A stretch of DNA of 10,260 nucleotides from Thiotrichaceae bacterium (GCA_024762625.1 JANTHA010000062.1:1-10260), one strand, 5' to 3'. Counted from the first letter of the stretch, positions 1 to 7,039 are shown. Notes: generated by a model not told the origin, from the letters alone. Translations and numbers: made by a program.

Positions 1-112
1 TAAATATCCCGTAGATGCCAAGAAAACCACCAACGGTGGAAATCAGTTTTTCCCGGTGACTGCTAGGTACTGTACTGAAACCGATCAAGTCGAGAAAATT
101 TGAAAACGTCAT
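1..112 (-). CDS. HPP-family integral membrane protein, N-terminal fragment (partial at window edge)
   Basis: Reading the minus strand from an ATG at 112 gives 37 codons open to the window edge. The product has an SHREKL stretch followed by a hydrophobic, glycine-rich run (GGFLGIYGIF). This resembles the start of HPP-family membrane proteins, where a short cytoplasmic N-terminus with an S-H-R-E-x-L motif precedes the first transmembrane helix; that assignment is from memory of the family. The start is supported by an AGGGGG Shine-Dalgarno 5 nt upstream. The gene lies 51 nt downstream of the DsrC-like gene on the same strand, so the two are probably co-transcribed. Some HPP proteins are linked to nitrite or anion transport, and others carry C-terminal CBS domains. 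Neither can be judged here because the rest of the gene is missing. It could be another small membrane protein with a similar start. Confidence 0.6.
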   Translation of the reverse strand, partial: MTFSNFLDLIGFSTVPSSHREKLISTVGGFLGIYGIF

Positions 113-163
113 TGTTGCCCCCTATTTATTCAATTTAAATATCTAATTATCAGCTGATGGAGA

Positions 164-802
164 TCAGTGTTCGCCCTTGGTGCGTAACAGCCCTGCAAGT
201 CGGTTACCCTGTTTCTGAGGCCCACCGTTTGGGAATAATTTATGCATGTAATGGTTACAGCCCTTATCACAGCCCCAGAGCTTACGGAAATGTTTAATCA
301 TATCCCTCACTGAAGCTTGCTGGCCATGTTCTGCAAACCACTGCCGCAGAAAACGGATCACTTCCCAGTGCTCTGAGGTCAGTTCCAGGTTTTCCTGTTT
401 AGCTTGCTGACGCACGAAGTCTTCGCTCCAGTCGCCAGGGTTAACCAGATAACCTTCGCTATCGGTGAGCACTTCCTGACCGTCAACCATGATCTTGCGC
501 GTACTCATGCTGTGATACGCATTACTCCCGTTGAGCGCATCGGCCACTGCGCCTTCCGAATTATTGCCGCTTTCGGTGAGATCCCAAAGTTCAATCGCTA
601 TCTCACCGTCCAGCCGTCCCTGGTAGCGTTCTACACCGTCGACAAATATTTTGCCGCTGCTCACGGGTATATCAAAACATACCTTACCCGACCTATCAGT
701 CGGCGTAGGTCCAATAAGCTGTTGATTATCGAGTAGTAGTTCAACCGGTGTGCGTTTCAATGGCGCTCCGCTGAATTTCATGGTTACCCGAATACAAATC
801 AT
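164..802 (-). CDS. DsrC/TusE-like (RspA-type) protein fused to an N-terminal beta-rich domain
   Basis: The protein has 212 aa. Residues ~105-212 match the DsrC/TusE fold: VDGQEVLTDSEGYL, then the W-S-E region, the SEHWEVIRFLRQW helix and a Y-x-x-K-L-F-P segment before the C-terminal arm. DsrC and TusE are sulfur-trafficking carriers whose C-terminal arm holds a penultimate Cys and, in DsrC, a second Cys about 10 residues earlier. Here both are gone: the arm reads GPQKQGNRLAGLLRTKGEH. A CDKGC pair (Cys178, Cys182) sits where relatives have KEKGN. I recall Cys-less homologues being called RspA and suspected to be regulatory. Residues 1-80 form an extra domain with alternating strands and a TDRSGKVCF turn, resembling a transthyretin- or carboxypeptidase-regulatory-like beta sandwich. 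The start at 802 is chosen because GGAAGAAGG lies 8 nt upstream; an in-frame ATG at 892 has no RBS. An HPP-like gene follows. Confidence 0.85.
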   Translation of the reverse strand: MICIRVTMKFSGAPLKRTPVELLLDNQQLIGPTPTDRSGKVCFDIPVSSGKIFVDGVERYQGRLDGEIAIELWDLTESGNNSEGAVADALNGSNAYHSMSTRKIMVDGQEVLTDSEGYLVNPGDWSEDFVRQQAKQENLELTSEHWEVIRFLRQWFAEHGQQASVRDMIKHFRKLWGCDKGCNHYMHKLFPNGGPQKQGNRLAGLLRTKGEH

Positions 803-870
803 GTTTTTAACCTTCTTCCGGAGTAATGAATAGGAAGTTGTTTTACAAGGTTGATTTTTCAAAACAAGTT

Positions 871-890
871 GAAGCATCAGCCCATGCTTC
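871..890 (-). promoter_or_regulatory. Hairpin in the leader of the DsrC-like gene
   Basis: GAAGCA (871-876) and TGCTTC (885-890) are perfect 6-nt inverted arms around an 8-nt loop, about 70 nt upstream of the chosen start codon. The arms are not followed by a T-run on either strand, so it does not look like a terminator. It could be a leader RNA hairpin or an operator half-site pair. The symmetry is visible in the sequence; any function is inference. Confidence 0.35.
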
Positions 891-1252
891 ACTATATAAA
901 GATTTAGTTATATAAAACAAACGATATTTATTGAATGTTATTATCGGTTTTGTCGATATTAAATATAAGCTGATTTACCAAAATACTATTCGGTTTATCA
1001 AAGGCATGAGCACTACAAAGTCGGGACATCCTGTTAATGATCCGTATAACCACGCCGTTTATTGCAATCTTCGCTTATAAATCTGGACGCTGACCATACA
1101 TATCGAAAGTACGTTCTAAAGCAATGAAATCTAGGATATAAAGATTTCGGGTTTTTCCTTTACACAAAAGGCCAGGTTCGCACTCGGCAAGCAGAAAACT
1201 CACAACAGCGCCTGAAACAAAGCGTTGCCATTAGCAGCCTAAAGACTGCCGT

Positions 1253-1316
1253 ATCGCACAAATTGTGATGGAACAACTGACTCTGTTATTACATAATGGC
1301 CGTGACTTTGTGCGAT
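1253..1316. repeat. 10-bp perfect inverted repeat with 44-nt spacer, plus a nested palindrome
   Basis: ATCGCACAAA at 1253-1262 is perfectly complementary to TTTGTGCGAT at 1307-1316. The left arm overlaps a second palindrome, CACAA-A-TTGTG, at 1257-1267. The whole lies about 60 nt upstream of the yffB start. It could be a pair of operator sites for a dimeric repressor, or the stem of a structured leader or small RNA. There is no T-run after the right arm. Confidence 0.5.
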
Positions 1317-1374
1317 TGGAGACACTTTTCGATTGCATCATCAACGTTTAAAAAAGTTAAAACAAGGTTAAAAA

Positions 1375-1728
1375 ATGATCATCATGTACGGCATTAAAAA
1401 CTGCGATACCATCAAAAAAGCGCGCAAGTTTCTGGAACAACACAATATTGATTATGAATTCCATGATTTTCGCGAAGACGGCGTCAATCCCGTTCAACTG
1501 CGCGCCTGGATCAACGAGCTTGGCTGGGAAAAGCTGATAAACAAACGCAGCACGACCTGGCGCAACTTGCCGGATGAAACCAAAGCCAATATGGATGACA
1601 CCCTGGCGCTGGTGGTTGCTGAAGAACAGCCGACAATTATCAAGCGCCCGGTGCTGGAGTTGCCCGACAGGGTGATGGTAGGCTTTTCTGAAAAAAGTTA
1701 TCAAACGCTTTTGGGGAAAAACCAATAA
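1375..1728 (+). CDS. yffB: YffB/Spx-type ArsC-like thioredoxin-fold protein
   Basis: The product has 117 aa, the usual length of the YffB branch of the ArsC/Spx family. It is a cytosolic thioredoxin-fold protein related to glutathione-dependent arsenate reductases, with physiological substrate unknown. The family opening YGIKNCDTIKKARKFL is present, with the redox Cys at residue 10. The ELGWEKLINKRSTTWR block and the KRP motif at 90-92 (the cis-Pro and Arg region of ArsC) also match. The start at 1375 has AAGG 7 nt upstream; an in-frame ATG three codons later is possible but farther from the RBS. In E. coli yffB lies next to dapE. Here dapE is also downstream, but with a GyrI-like gene in between. 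The stop codon overlaps the next start by 1 nt, which implies co-transcription. A real role in arsenate reduction is not shown by the sequence. Confidence 0.93.
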   Translation: MIIMYGIKNCDTIKKARKFLEQHNIDYEFHDFREDGVNPVQLRAWINELGWEKLINKRSTTWRNLPDETKANMDDTLALVVAEEQPTIIKRPVLELPDRVMVGFSEKSYQTLLGKNQ

Positions 1729-2192
1729 TGGACGTTGTTCAATTTGATGGCAAAACACTCAAAGGCATCAGCACCCGCACCACCAATCAGGACGAGATGA
1801 ACCCCGATACCGCCAGAATAGGCAAACTGTGGCGCAACTTTGACGAGGCTGTAGAGGTTGATTATCGACACGGCGAACGCGTTTACGGCGTTTATTATGA
1901 TTACGAATCCGACGCCAATGGCAAATTCAGCGTCATGGCCGCCTTTGACGGCGCGCCTGAACACGCCAGTACGCCACTACAAAAAATCACCCTGCCCGCC
2001 GGAAAGTACCTGCGTTTTGACGCCGCAGTGGAAGCGGATAGCGACGCCGCGAGAAAACAGGCCGTCATCGACTGCTGGGGAGAAATATGGCGCTATTTTT
2101 CAAACCAGCCGGAATATCAACGCGCCTACGACATTGATTTCGAGTTTTACAAGAACCAGACTAAAATCGAGATTTATATCTCCATCCTATAG
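1728..2192 (+). CDS. GyrI-like effector-binding domain protein
   Basis: The product has 154 aa and is a stand-alone GyrI-like (AraC effector-binding, SOUL-related) small-molecule-binding domain with no DNA-binding region. The pattern is typical: a YGVYYDYESDANGKF stretch (~53-67), LPAGKYLRFDA (~89-99), a helix with W-G-E-I-W (~116-120), and the closing RAYDIDFEFYKN...IEIYI strand. Such proteins bind or modify hydrophobic ligands, and some hydrolyse cyclopropanoids; this one cannot be assigned a ligand. The ATG shares its first base with the last base of the yffB stop (TAATG), so translation is probably coupled. The C-terminus ends at the position normal for the family, so the gene looks complete. 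It is immediately followed by a relic of a different gene. It is not part of the usual yffB-dapE pair and so is probably a later arrival. Confidence 0.85.
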   Translation: MDVVQFDGKTLKGISTRTTNQDEMNPDTARIGKLWRNFDEAVEVDYRHGERVYGVYYDYESDANGKFSVMAAFDGAPEHASTPLQKITLPAGKYLRFDAAVEADSDAARKQAVIDCWGEIWRYFSNQPEYQRAYDIDFEFYKNQTKIEIYISIL

Positions 2193-2245
2193 TGTATATT
2201 CGTGACCCTGATAAAAACCTGATCGAGATTGCAAACCATGTCTAA
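2192..2245 (+). pseudogene. Relic of a VOC/glyoxalase-family gene (C-terminal 17 codons)
   Basis: Starting at the last base of the GyrI-like stop codon, in a different frame, 17 codons read VYIRDPDKNLIEIANHV and then TAA (2243-2245). This is the closing motif of vicinal-oxygen-chelate proteins (glyoxalase I, bleomycin- and fosfomycin-resistance type), in which the pattern [YF]xRDPDGNLIE supplies the last metal-binding Glu. The frame is closed upstream by a TAA at 2162-2164, and no VOC sequence is seen in other frames over the GyrI-like gene, so the rest is absent. I infer a deletion that removed the body of a VOC gene and left its tail between the GyrI-like gene and dapE. A chance match is possible but unlikely for a motif this specific. 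Confidence 0.6.
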
Positions 2246-2312
2246 GACCTTATTTACACGATTATCTCCTGCTTCAAGCAACATCGACAATTTCTACGCA
2301 TTTGTAACGATG

Positions 2313-3491
<1,179 letters not shown>

Positions 3492-3503
3492 GCCGCCAAG
3501 CTG

Positions 3504-4082
3504 CTAACCGCCCATTCCCAGCATCTGCCTTTTCAGACTGTTCTGGGCCGGATTCTTTGACAACCAGATGCCAAACAGCGCTTTTTTAAACGGCAAGCCT
3601 TTGACAACCGCAACGCCTTTTCCATTCTTGGTCACCTTGGTTCCGCCTGCGGGCGTGTAAACAAATTCAAACACATCGCCTTTTTTGATGGGCGCTTTAA
3701 ACACCGCCATGAACTGCTGAATCTGCGCGCGGATGGGCGCTGTCTTGCCGCCCGTTGACTTGTTAAAACCCGTCGTGATGGCATGAGATACTTTTTTGGA
3801 ATTGGCAAAGCCCGAAATGATTTTCAGACGCACCGCCATCGGCTGGTTGGCGTTGATGATGTTATCGGCATCCTTGCTTTTCTTTGGCAGATAAAGCCCC
3901 GCATGGTAAACCGTCAAAATAAATTTGGTTCTGGCGCCCATGCCGTTCAGCACCAGTTGCTGGCCCCCTGCGCTCAGGGTCGGCGGCATCGAATCCAGCG
4001 CACTCGCCGGCATGGCAAGAAAGAATGAGAAAAACAATGAAACAAATACAGCGCTAAAGACGCCGGAACGGGATGCGGACAT
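3504..4082 (-). CDS. Exported chalcone-isomerase-like protein
   Basis: The product has 192 aa. Residues 1-28 form a signal peptide: a short N-terminus, the hydrophobic run VFSAVFVSLFFSFFLAM, and cleavage after P-A-S-A. The mature part matches the bacterial chalcone-isomerase-like family: LVLNGMGARTKFILTVYHAGLYLPKKS near the N-terminus, a gf-n-st-g helix region, and a closing LFGIWLSKNPAQNSLKRQMLG. The catalytic role of plant chalcone isomerases is not expected; related proteins bind fatty acids and bacterial members have no settled function. The periplasm is the likely location. GAGGAG lies 6 nt before the ATG and a TATACT -10 about 32 nt upstream, so it can be transcribed on its own although it follows the TrmB-like gene by 71 nt. 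Confidence 0.85.
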   Translation of the reverse strand: MSASRSGVFSAVFVSLFFSFFLAMPASALDSMPPTLSAGGQQLVLNGMGARTKFILTVYHAGLYLPKKSKDADNIINANQPMAVRLKIISGFANSKKVSHAITTGFNKSTGGKTAPIRAQIQQFMAVFKAPIKKGDVFEFVYTPAGGTKVTKNGKGVAVVKGLPFKKALFGIWLSKNPAQNSLKRQMLGMGG

Positions 4083-4113
4083 TGGAAACTCCTCTGATAT
4101 GATGAATATTGGG

Positions 4114-4119
4114 AGTATA
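4114..4119 (-). promoter_or_regulatory. -10 element (TATACT) for the chalcone-isomerase-like gene
   Basis: The minus strand reads TATACT at 4119-4114, a 5-of-6 match to the sigma-70 -10 box, which would give a leader of about 25 nt before the gene at 4082. The -35 region (TTATCC-like, 16 nt upstream) is poor. It lies in the 71-nt gap after the TrmB-like gene. Confidence 0.45.
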
Positions 4120-4133
4120 GCCTAAAATGATTT

Positions 4134-4157
4134 AAGGATAATTTAAAGGATAATTAA
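4134..4157. repeat. Two tandem copies of a 12-bp AT-rich unit
   Basis: AAGGATAATTTA (4134-4145) is followed directly by AAGGATAATTAA (4146-4157), differing at one base. The second copy runs into the TrmB-like stop codon. It overlaps the region where a -35 box for the downstream gene would lie. Confidence 0.5.
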
Positions 4158-4819
4158 AGCTGCGCCAAACAACGATAAAGCGTTTGTCCGCTTGCCTGGT
4201 ATTTTTTTTCAAACAGGGTCATGGCTTGTTGCGGATTAATTGATTCCACCGAATGATGCTGCACGCCCGACAGGTTTAGCGCCAGGTCGAACTCATCCAC
4301 ATAGGTTTTCCAGTTACTGCGCAGCTCCAGCTCGCCGCCCAGCCCAAGCAAGGCGGGAAACGCCGGATGACCATGCCAGCGGCGTTTTAGATGTTTCGAC
4401 TTGGGATACGGATTGGGATAAAAAATGGCGTGTTTTTCAAGCAACCAGCCTGACTCTAACGCCAGCCGCCAGAAATCGGCACATTCCGCCTGAACCAGCA
4501 GCGCGTTAACTGGCAAAGACTGATTGTATTCCTTGTTAAGACGATGCGCGGAGCGATCAATACCGATCACCAGCGATCCGGGTTTTTGTTGTGCGAGTCT
4601 ACGGGTGCTCATGGCTGCGCCACAGCCAGAATCGAAAATCAGGCCAACGCCGGCCTCAAGCGCTTGCTCCACCTTGGGGCGGATGCGATTAAACGAATCC
4701 TGCGTATGCCCTGCAACCGGCTTGCGAAAGGAAGACGACAGATGCTTTTGCACGACGCTTTCCAGATTTTCATGAACACCGCTCTGATTTGACTGAATGC
4801 GGCGGGAATTAGCCGCCAT
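4154..4819 (-). CDS. TrmB-like SAM-dependent methyltransferase
   Basis: The 221-aa product is a class I SAM methyltransferase resembling tRNA (guanine-N7) methyltransferase. SAM motif I reads IFDSGCG (residues 61-67), followed by VIGIDRS (85-91). The family signature near 133-147 reads YPNPYPKSKHLKRR, against F-P-D-P-W-x-K-x-R-H-x-K-R-R in true TrmB, so the Asp-Pro-Trp centre is Asn-Pro-Tyr. SNWKTYVDEF (168-177) corresponds to TrmB's T-D-W/N-x-x-Y-A. The longer frame starts at 4864, but the ATG at 4819 has AAGGA 5 nt upstream and gives an N-terminus that does not lie inside the preceding gene. It overlaps the CbbY-like gene by 11 nt, so translation is probably coupled. The substrate may be tRNA or something else; I would not call it trmB without finding whether a canonical copy exists elsewhere. 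Confidence 0.75.
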   Translation of the reverse strand: MAANSRRIQSNQSGVHENLESVVQKHLSSSFRKPVAGHTQDSFNRIRPKVEQALEAGVGLIFDSGCGAAMSTRRLAQQKPGSLVIGIDRSAHRLNKEYNQSLPVNALLVQAECADFWRLALESGWLLEKHAIFYPNPYPKSKHLKRRWHGHPAFPALLGLGGELELRSNWKTYVDEFDLALNLSGVQHHSVESINPQQAMTLFEKKYQASGQTLYRCLAQL

Positions 4820-5579
4820 GCAAGTCCTTGAGCATGGCGACATTGACATGGCCGTAATCGGCATAGCGATTGGCGTCGCCCTCTAATATCGTGAATGGCT
4901 TATCCGGCTCTCCATACTGATCCAGAACCAGTTCCGCGCCGCTAAAATCATCATCTTTGGTATAACCATTGACCGTTATGAGCGTTTTCAAACCGGCTCC
5001 GAGTGATGATTTAACGCCATTCAGCGAATCCTCAAATGCAAGACAGGCTTGTGGACGCAAATCCATTTGCTCAAGCGCCCAGTCATAAATATCCGGCGCG
5101 GGTTTTTTGGCGGGCACAATATCGCCTGCAGCGATCACTTCAAACCAGTCGAGCGATTCCTCGCCCAGCGTCGCGGATAGCAGATAGGTGACATTGGCGG
5201 GCGTTGTAGTGGTCGCGATCGCCAGGCGCAATCCGGCTTCACGCGCTTCATTGATCAGGCGTTCTACACCGGGGCGCAGTGGAATCGCGCCTGATTGCAA
5301 AAGCTCCAGATAGAAATGGGTTTTTCGTTTATGCAAACGCGCTGCAAATTCGATTATATCTTCATCCGGCTCAAAACCTTCCAGGAACTTCTCCACAAAC
5401 AGACGGATGCGCTCCTTGCCACCCGTGACCTGCAAGAGTTCGCCATATAAATCGACCGTCCAGTCCCAGTCCAGACCAGCTTCGGCAAAGGCCTGGTTGA
5501 AAGCAAGGCGATGACCATCCCTTTCGGTATCCGCAAGCGTGCCATCCACATCAAAGATGAGGGCTTCAAGTTTTTTCAT
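4809..5579 (-). CDS. cbbY: CbbY-like HAD-superfamily phosphatase
   Basis: The 256-aa product is a HAD hydrolase with nucleophile D10 and acid/base D12 in IFDVDGTLADTE, a TTTT motif II (123-126), K158-K159 in VPAKKPAPDIY, and E183-D184 in AFEDSLNG. The order and the segment YGELLQVTGGKERI in the cap match CbbY, which removes xylulose-1,5-bisphosphate, an inhibitor of RuBisCO, in Calvin-cycle bacteria. The residues after ~230 (an EGDANRYADYGHV tail) extend a little beyond the Rhodobacter protein as I recall it. No RuBisCO or other cbb genes are in the window, so a more general sugar-phosphate phosphatase role is possible. The gene follows the porin by 45 nt and overlaps the TrmB-like gene, suggesting one transcript. 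The RBS is weak (CTGGA 11 nt before the ATG). Confidence 0.82.
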   Translation of the reverse strand: MKKLEALIFDVDGTLADTERDGHRLAFNQAFAEAGLDWDWTVDLYGELLQVTGGKERIRLFVEKFLEGFEPDEDIIEFAARLHKRKTHFYLELLQSGAIPLRPGVERLINEAREAGLRLAIATTTTPANVTYLLSATLGEESLDWFEVIAAGDIVPAKKPAPDIYDWALEQMDLRPQACLAFEDSLNGVKSSLGAGLKTLITVNGYTKDDDFSGAELVLDQYGEPDKPFTILEGDANRYADYGHVNVAMLKDLHGG

Positions 5580-5624
5580 GATATTTTTTCCAGAGTAATT
5601 TGCGGGTTGCTACGATTACAAAAA

Positions 5625-6758
5625 TCAGAAGCGATAGTTTACCGCAACGGAGGTTTCCTTACGATCGCCAAGGTTTGCATAGTCGATATAGAAACGGGTG
5701 CGCCTGTCCCATTGATAACCCAGTTCCAGCGCCCTGTTTCTGACATCTTCGGCAAAACGGATACTGCCGTCCGAATTGAGTATATCGCCGTCCAGCACCT
5801 TGCCAAGCTCAGCGGCAAGATAATACTTTTCGACTGACAATCTGCCCGTAACAGTCAATGATTTTGCGCCGCTTCCCATTTGTTTATCGTAGATAAGCCC
5901 TAACCGAACATTATCGGAAAAACTGTCGCTTAGATCCTGATCCAGCCCCAATGAAATCTTTGCGCCGACACTCTCGCCGCTGGCTTTTTCCATGGCGAGA
6001 CCCGCATAGTAAGGCCCTTTGGCGTAATTTAACAGACCGCTGAAAACACGATTCTTCGCCTTGTTTTCAAAAGGCGCATAGGCAAGCGCATAGGCGACAT
6101 GAGCTGATCTATTCACATAGAGTAATTGCTGGGTGCGCTGCCCAAAGCCAGGCAAGGCCTGCCCGGTCTTGCTAAGCAGATTCTGTCCATCATCGACGAT
6201 ATCATAGAGCGATTCATGCCGCCCTATCCTGAATTCGCCGATACCGGTTTTGGCGGATTTAAAGCCGATCCAGGCTTCGCGCAGATCAAGATCGCTATCT
6301 TCATTGTCTTTAAGCTCAAGCCCGGAAGGGAGCTTGCGAATGCCGCCTCCTTTGTCCGCATCATTCAAGGTGTTCAGTTCAAATTCAAGTCGATGAGTAA
6401 GCAGCCATGTTTTATTCAGCGTATTGACGCCCCGAACACCTAGCCGGCTTGAATAACTATTGGCATTGACGCCAGACACGCCATCGACATGACCGATAAA
6501 AAAATGCAGACTTCCATAAAAGGAGTTGTTATCTGTAGTAGAGCCGTCAGCAATGGATGAGCCTTTAGCAGTGGAAGAACTTTTAGCAGGTGAAGAGCCG
6601 TCAGCTGTAGAAGAGCCTTCAGCTGTAGAAGAGCCGTCAGCTATAGAAGAGCCGTCAGCAGCAAAAACCCCATCAACGACAAATATCAGGCAAAAAAAGA
6701 GCGCCAGCGCAAACTGCAGGCGCTGAAACGCAGTTTTTAGTGTCATCCCTCGCCGCAT
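5625..6758 (-). CDS. Gram-negative outer-membrane porin with N-terminal hexapeptide repeats
   Basis: The product has 377 aa. Residues 1-33 are a signal peptide (FALALFFCLIFVVDGVFA, cleavage after V-F-A). Residues 35-74 are six full copies and one partial copy of a D/E/K-G-S-S-x-A repeat. From ~80 the protein is a beta-barrel: FYGSLHFFIGHVDG, SSRLGVRGV, alternating aromatic strands, AWIGFKSAKTGIGEFRIGRHES (the porin 'G-F-x-G x G x GR' block), and a terminal SVAVNYRF with the C-terminal Phe used by the BAM machinery. This fits the general porin family (Porin_4 type). Solute preference is not predictable. The ATG at 6758 has only a weak GGA nearby, and the later ATG at 6746 has GAGGG too close to serve. 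It lies about 70 nt downstream of a terminator. The mature N-terminal repeat tail is not usual for porins. Confidence 0.85.
   Translation of the reverse strand: MRRGMTLKTAFQRLQFALALFFCLIFVVDGVFAADGSSIADGSSTAEGSSTADGSSPAKSSSTAKGSSIADGSTTDNNSFYGSLHFFIGHVDGVSGVNANSYSSRLGVRGVNTLNKTWLLTHRLEFELNTLNDADKGGGIRKLPSGLELKDNEDSDLDLREAWIGFKSAKTGIGEFRIGRHESLYDIVDDGQNLLSKTGQALPGFGQRTQQLLYVNRSAHVAYALAYAPFENKAKNRVFSGLLNYAKGPYYAGLAMEKASGESVGAKISLGLDQDLSDSFSDNVRLGLIYDKQMGSGAKSLTVTGRLSVEKYYLAAELGKVLDGDILNSDGSIRFAEDVRNRALELGYQWDRRTRFYIDYANLGDRKETSVAVNYRF
6541..6666 (-). repeat. Seven tandem 18-bp repeats inside the porin gene
   Basis: Seven consecutive 18-nt units start at 6541, 6559, 6577, 6595, 6613, 6631 and 6649. 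The plus-strand consensus is GAGCCGTCAGCTGTAGAA. The central copies (6595-6648) are nearly identical, while the outer copies are more diverged. Each unit encodes six residues of the D-G-S-S-x-A type, so gain or loss of units keeps the frame. The repeats occupy the segment just after the signal peptide. Confidence 0.92.
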
Positions 6759-6827
6759 GAATATTCCATTTTCTGTTGTTTTGGCGGACAGCTACTTTAG
6801 CATATCAATAGCCTGAAAGACAGACGC

Positions 6828-6867
6828 AAAAAAGCCACCCTGCTTCGCTGGAAACAGAGTGGCTTTT
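6828..6867 (-). terminator. Rho-independent terminator downstream of rpsI
   Basis: On the minus strand AAAAGCCACTCTG and CAGGGTGGCTTTTTT form a stem of about 12 bp with one mismatch and a ~12-nt loop, ending in a run of six T. The stem is flanked by A and T runs on both sides and could act in both directions. It lies about 170 nt beyond the rpsI stop and about 70 nt before the porin start, so it separates the ribosomal operon from the porin unit. Confidence 0.85.
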
Positions 6868-7039
6868 CAAGCGTTGAGATACAAAAACGAAGTATCTACT
6901 CACCGTGTTCCGTAACTGTTCAGAATGTCTCCGTTTTGCGGCAGTTCAAGGCGAAAGGGCGCAGTGTATAATTAAACATGAGCACTTTTAATGTAGAAAT
7001 GACGCAAACAAGGGGGCATGCTGAGTAGTTACAAAAAGT

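Larger units (their letters stand above)
803..1374. other. Non-coding divergent intergenic region
   Basis: This 572-base stretch separates the minus-strand DsrC-like gene from the plus-strand yffB. It must hold both promoters. It is AT-rich near 890-970, and that part includes several TATA-like hexamers on the minus strand, none with a convincing -35 box. It contains a short hairpin in the DsrC-side leader (871-890) and a longer inverted repeat on the yffB side (1253-1316). A 51-codon open stretch without a start codon on the minus strand (1075-1230) is discussed as a weak possible remnant. I see no tRNA or recognisable gene. Confidence 0.6.

Noticed and set aside
164..892. Longer 242-aa reading of the DsrC-like gene starting at 892
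   Set aside because: No Shine-Dalgarno precedes that ATG, the extra 30 residues look like random AT-rich leader, and the ATG at 802 has a strong RBS.
803..1374. Search for tRNA, small RNA gene or CRISPR repeats in the large intergenic region
   Set aside because: No cloverleaf with a GGTTCRANYCC arm, no regularly spaced repeats, and no promoter-terminator pair that would mark a small RNA.
1858..2205. Plus-strand 115-codon frame inside the GyrI-like gene
   Set aside because: Shadow frame; the GyrI-like reading has clear family motifs, coupled start and normal C-terminus. It also does not contain the missing VOC sequence.
6526..6726. Plus-strand open frame rich in Glu-Glu-Pro-Ser-Ala repeats
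   Set aside because: It is the mirror of the porin repeat array; any 18-bp repeat keeps several frames open. No RBS or downstream gene supports it.
6950..7028. Perfect TATAAT at 6966-6971 on the plus strand and a 16-codon ATG frame at 6978
   Set aside because: No acceptable -35 box at proper spacing, no RBS, and the frame stops after 16 codons while pointing into the antisense of rpsI.
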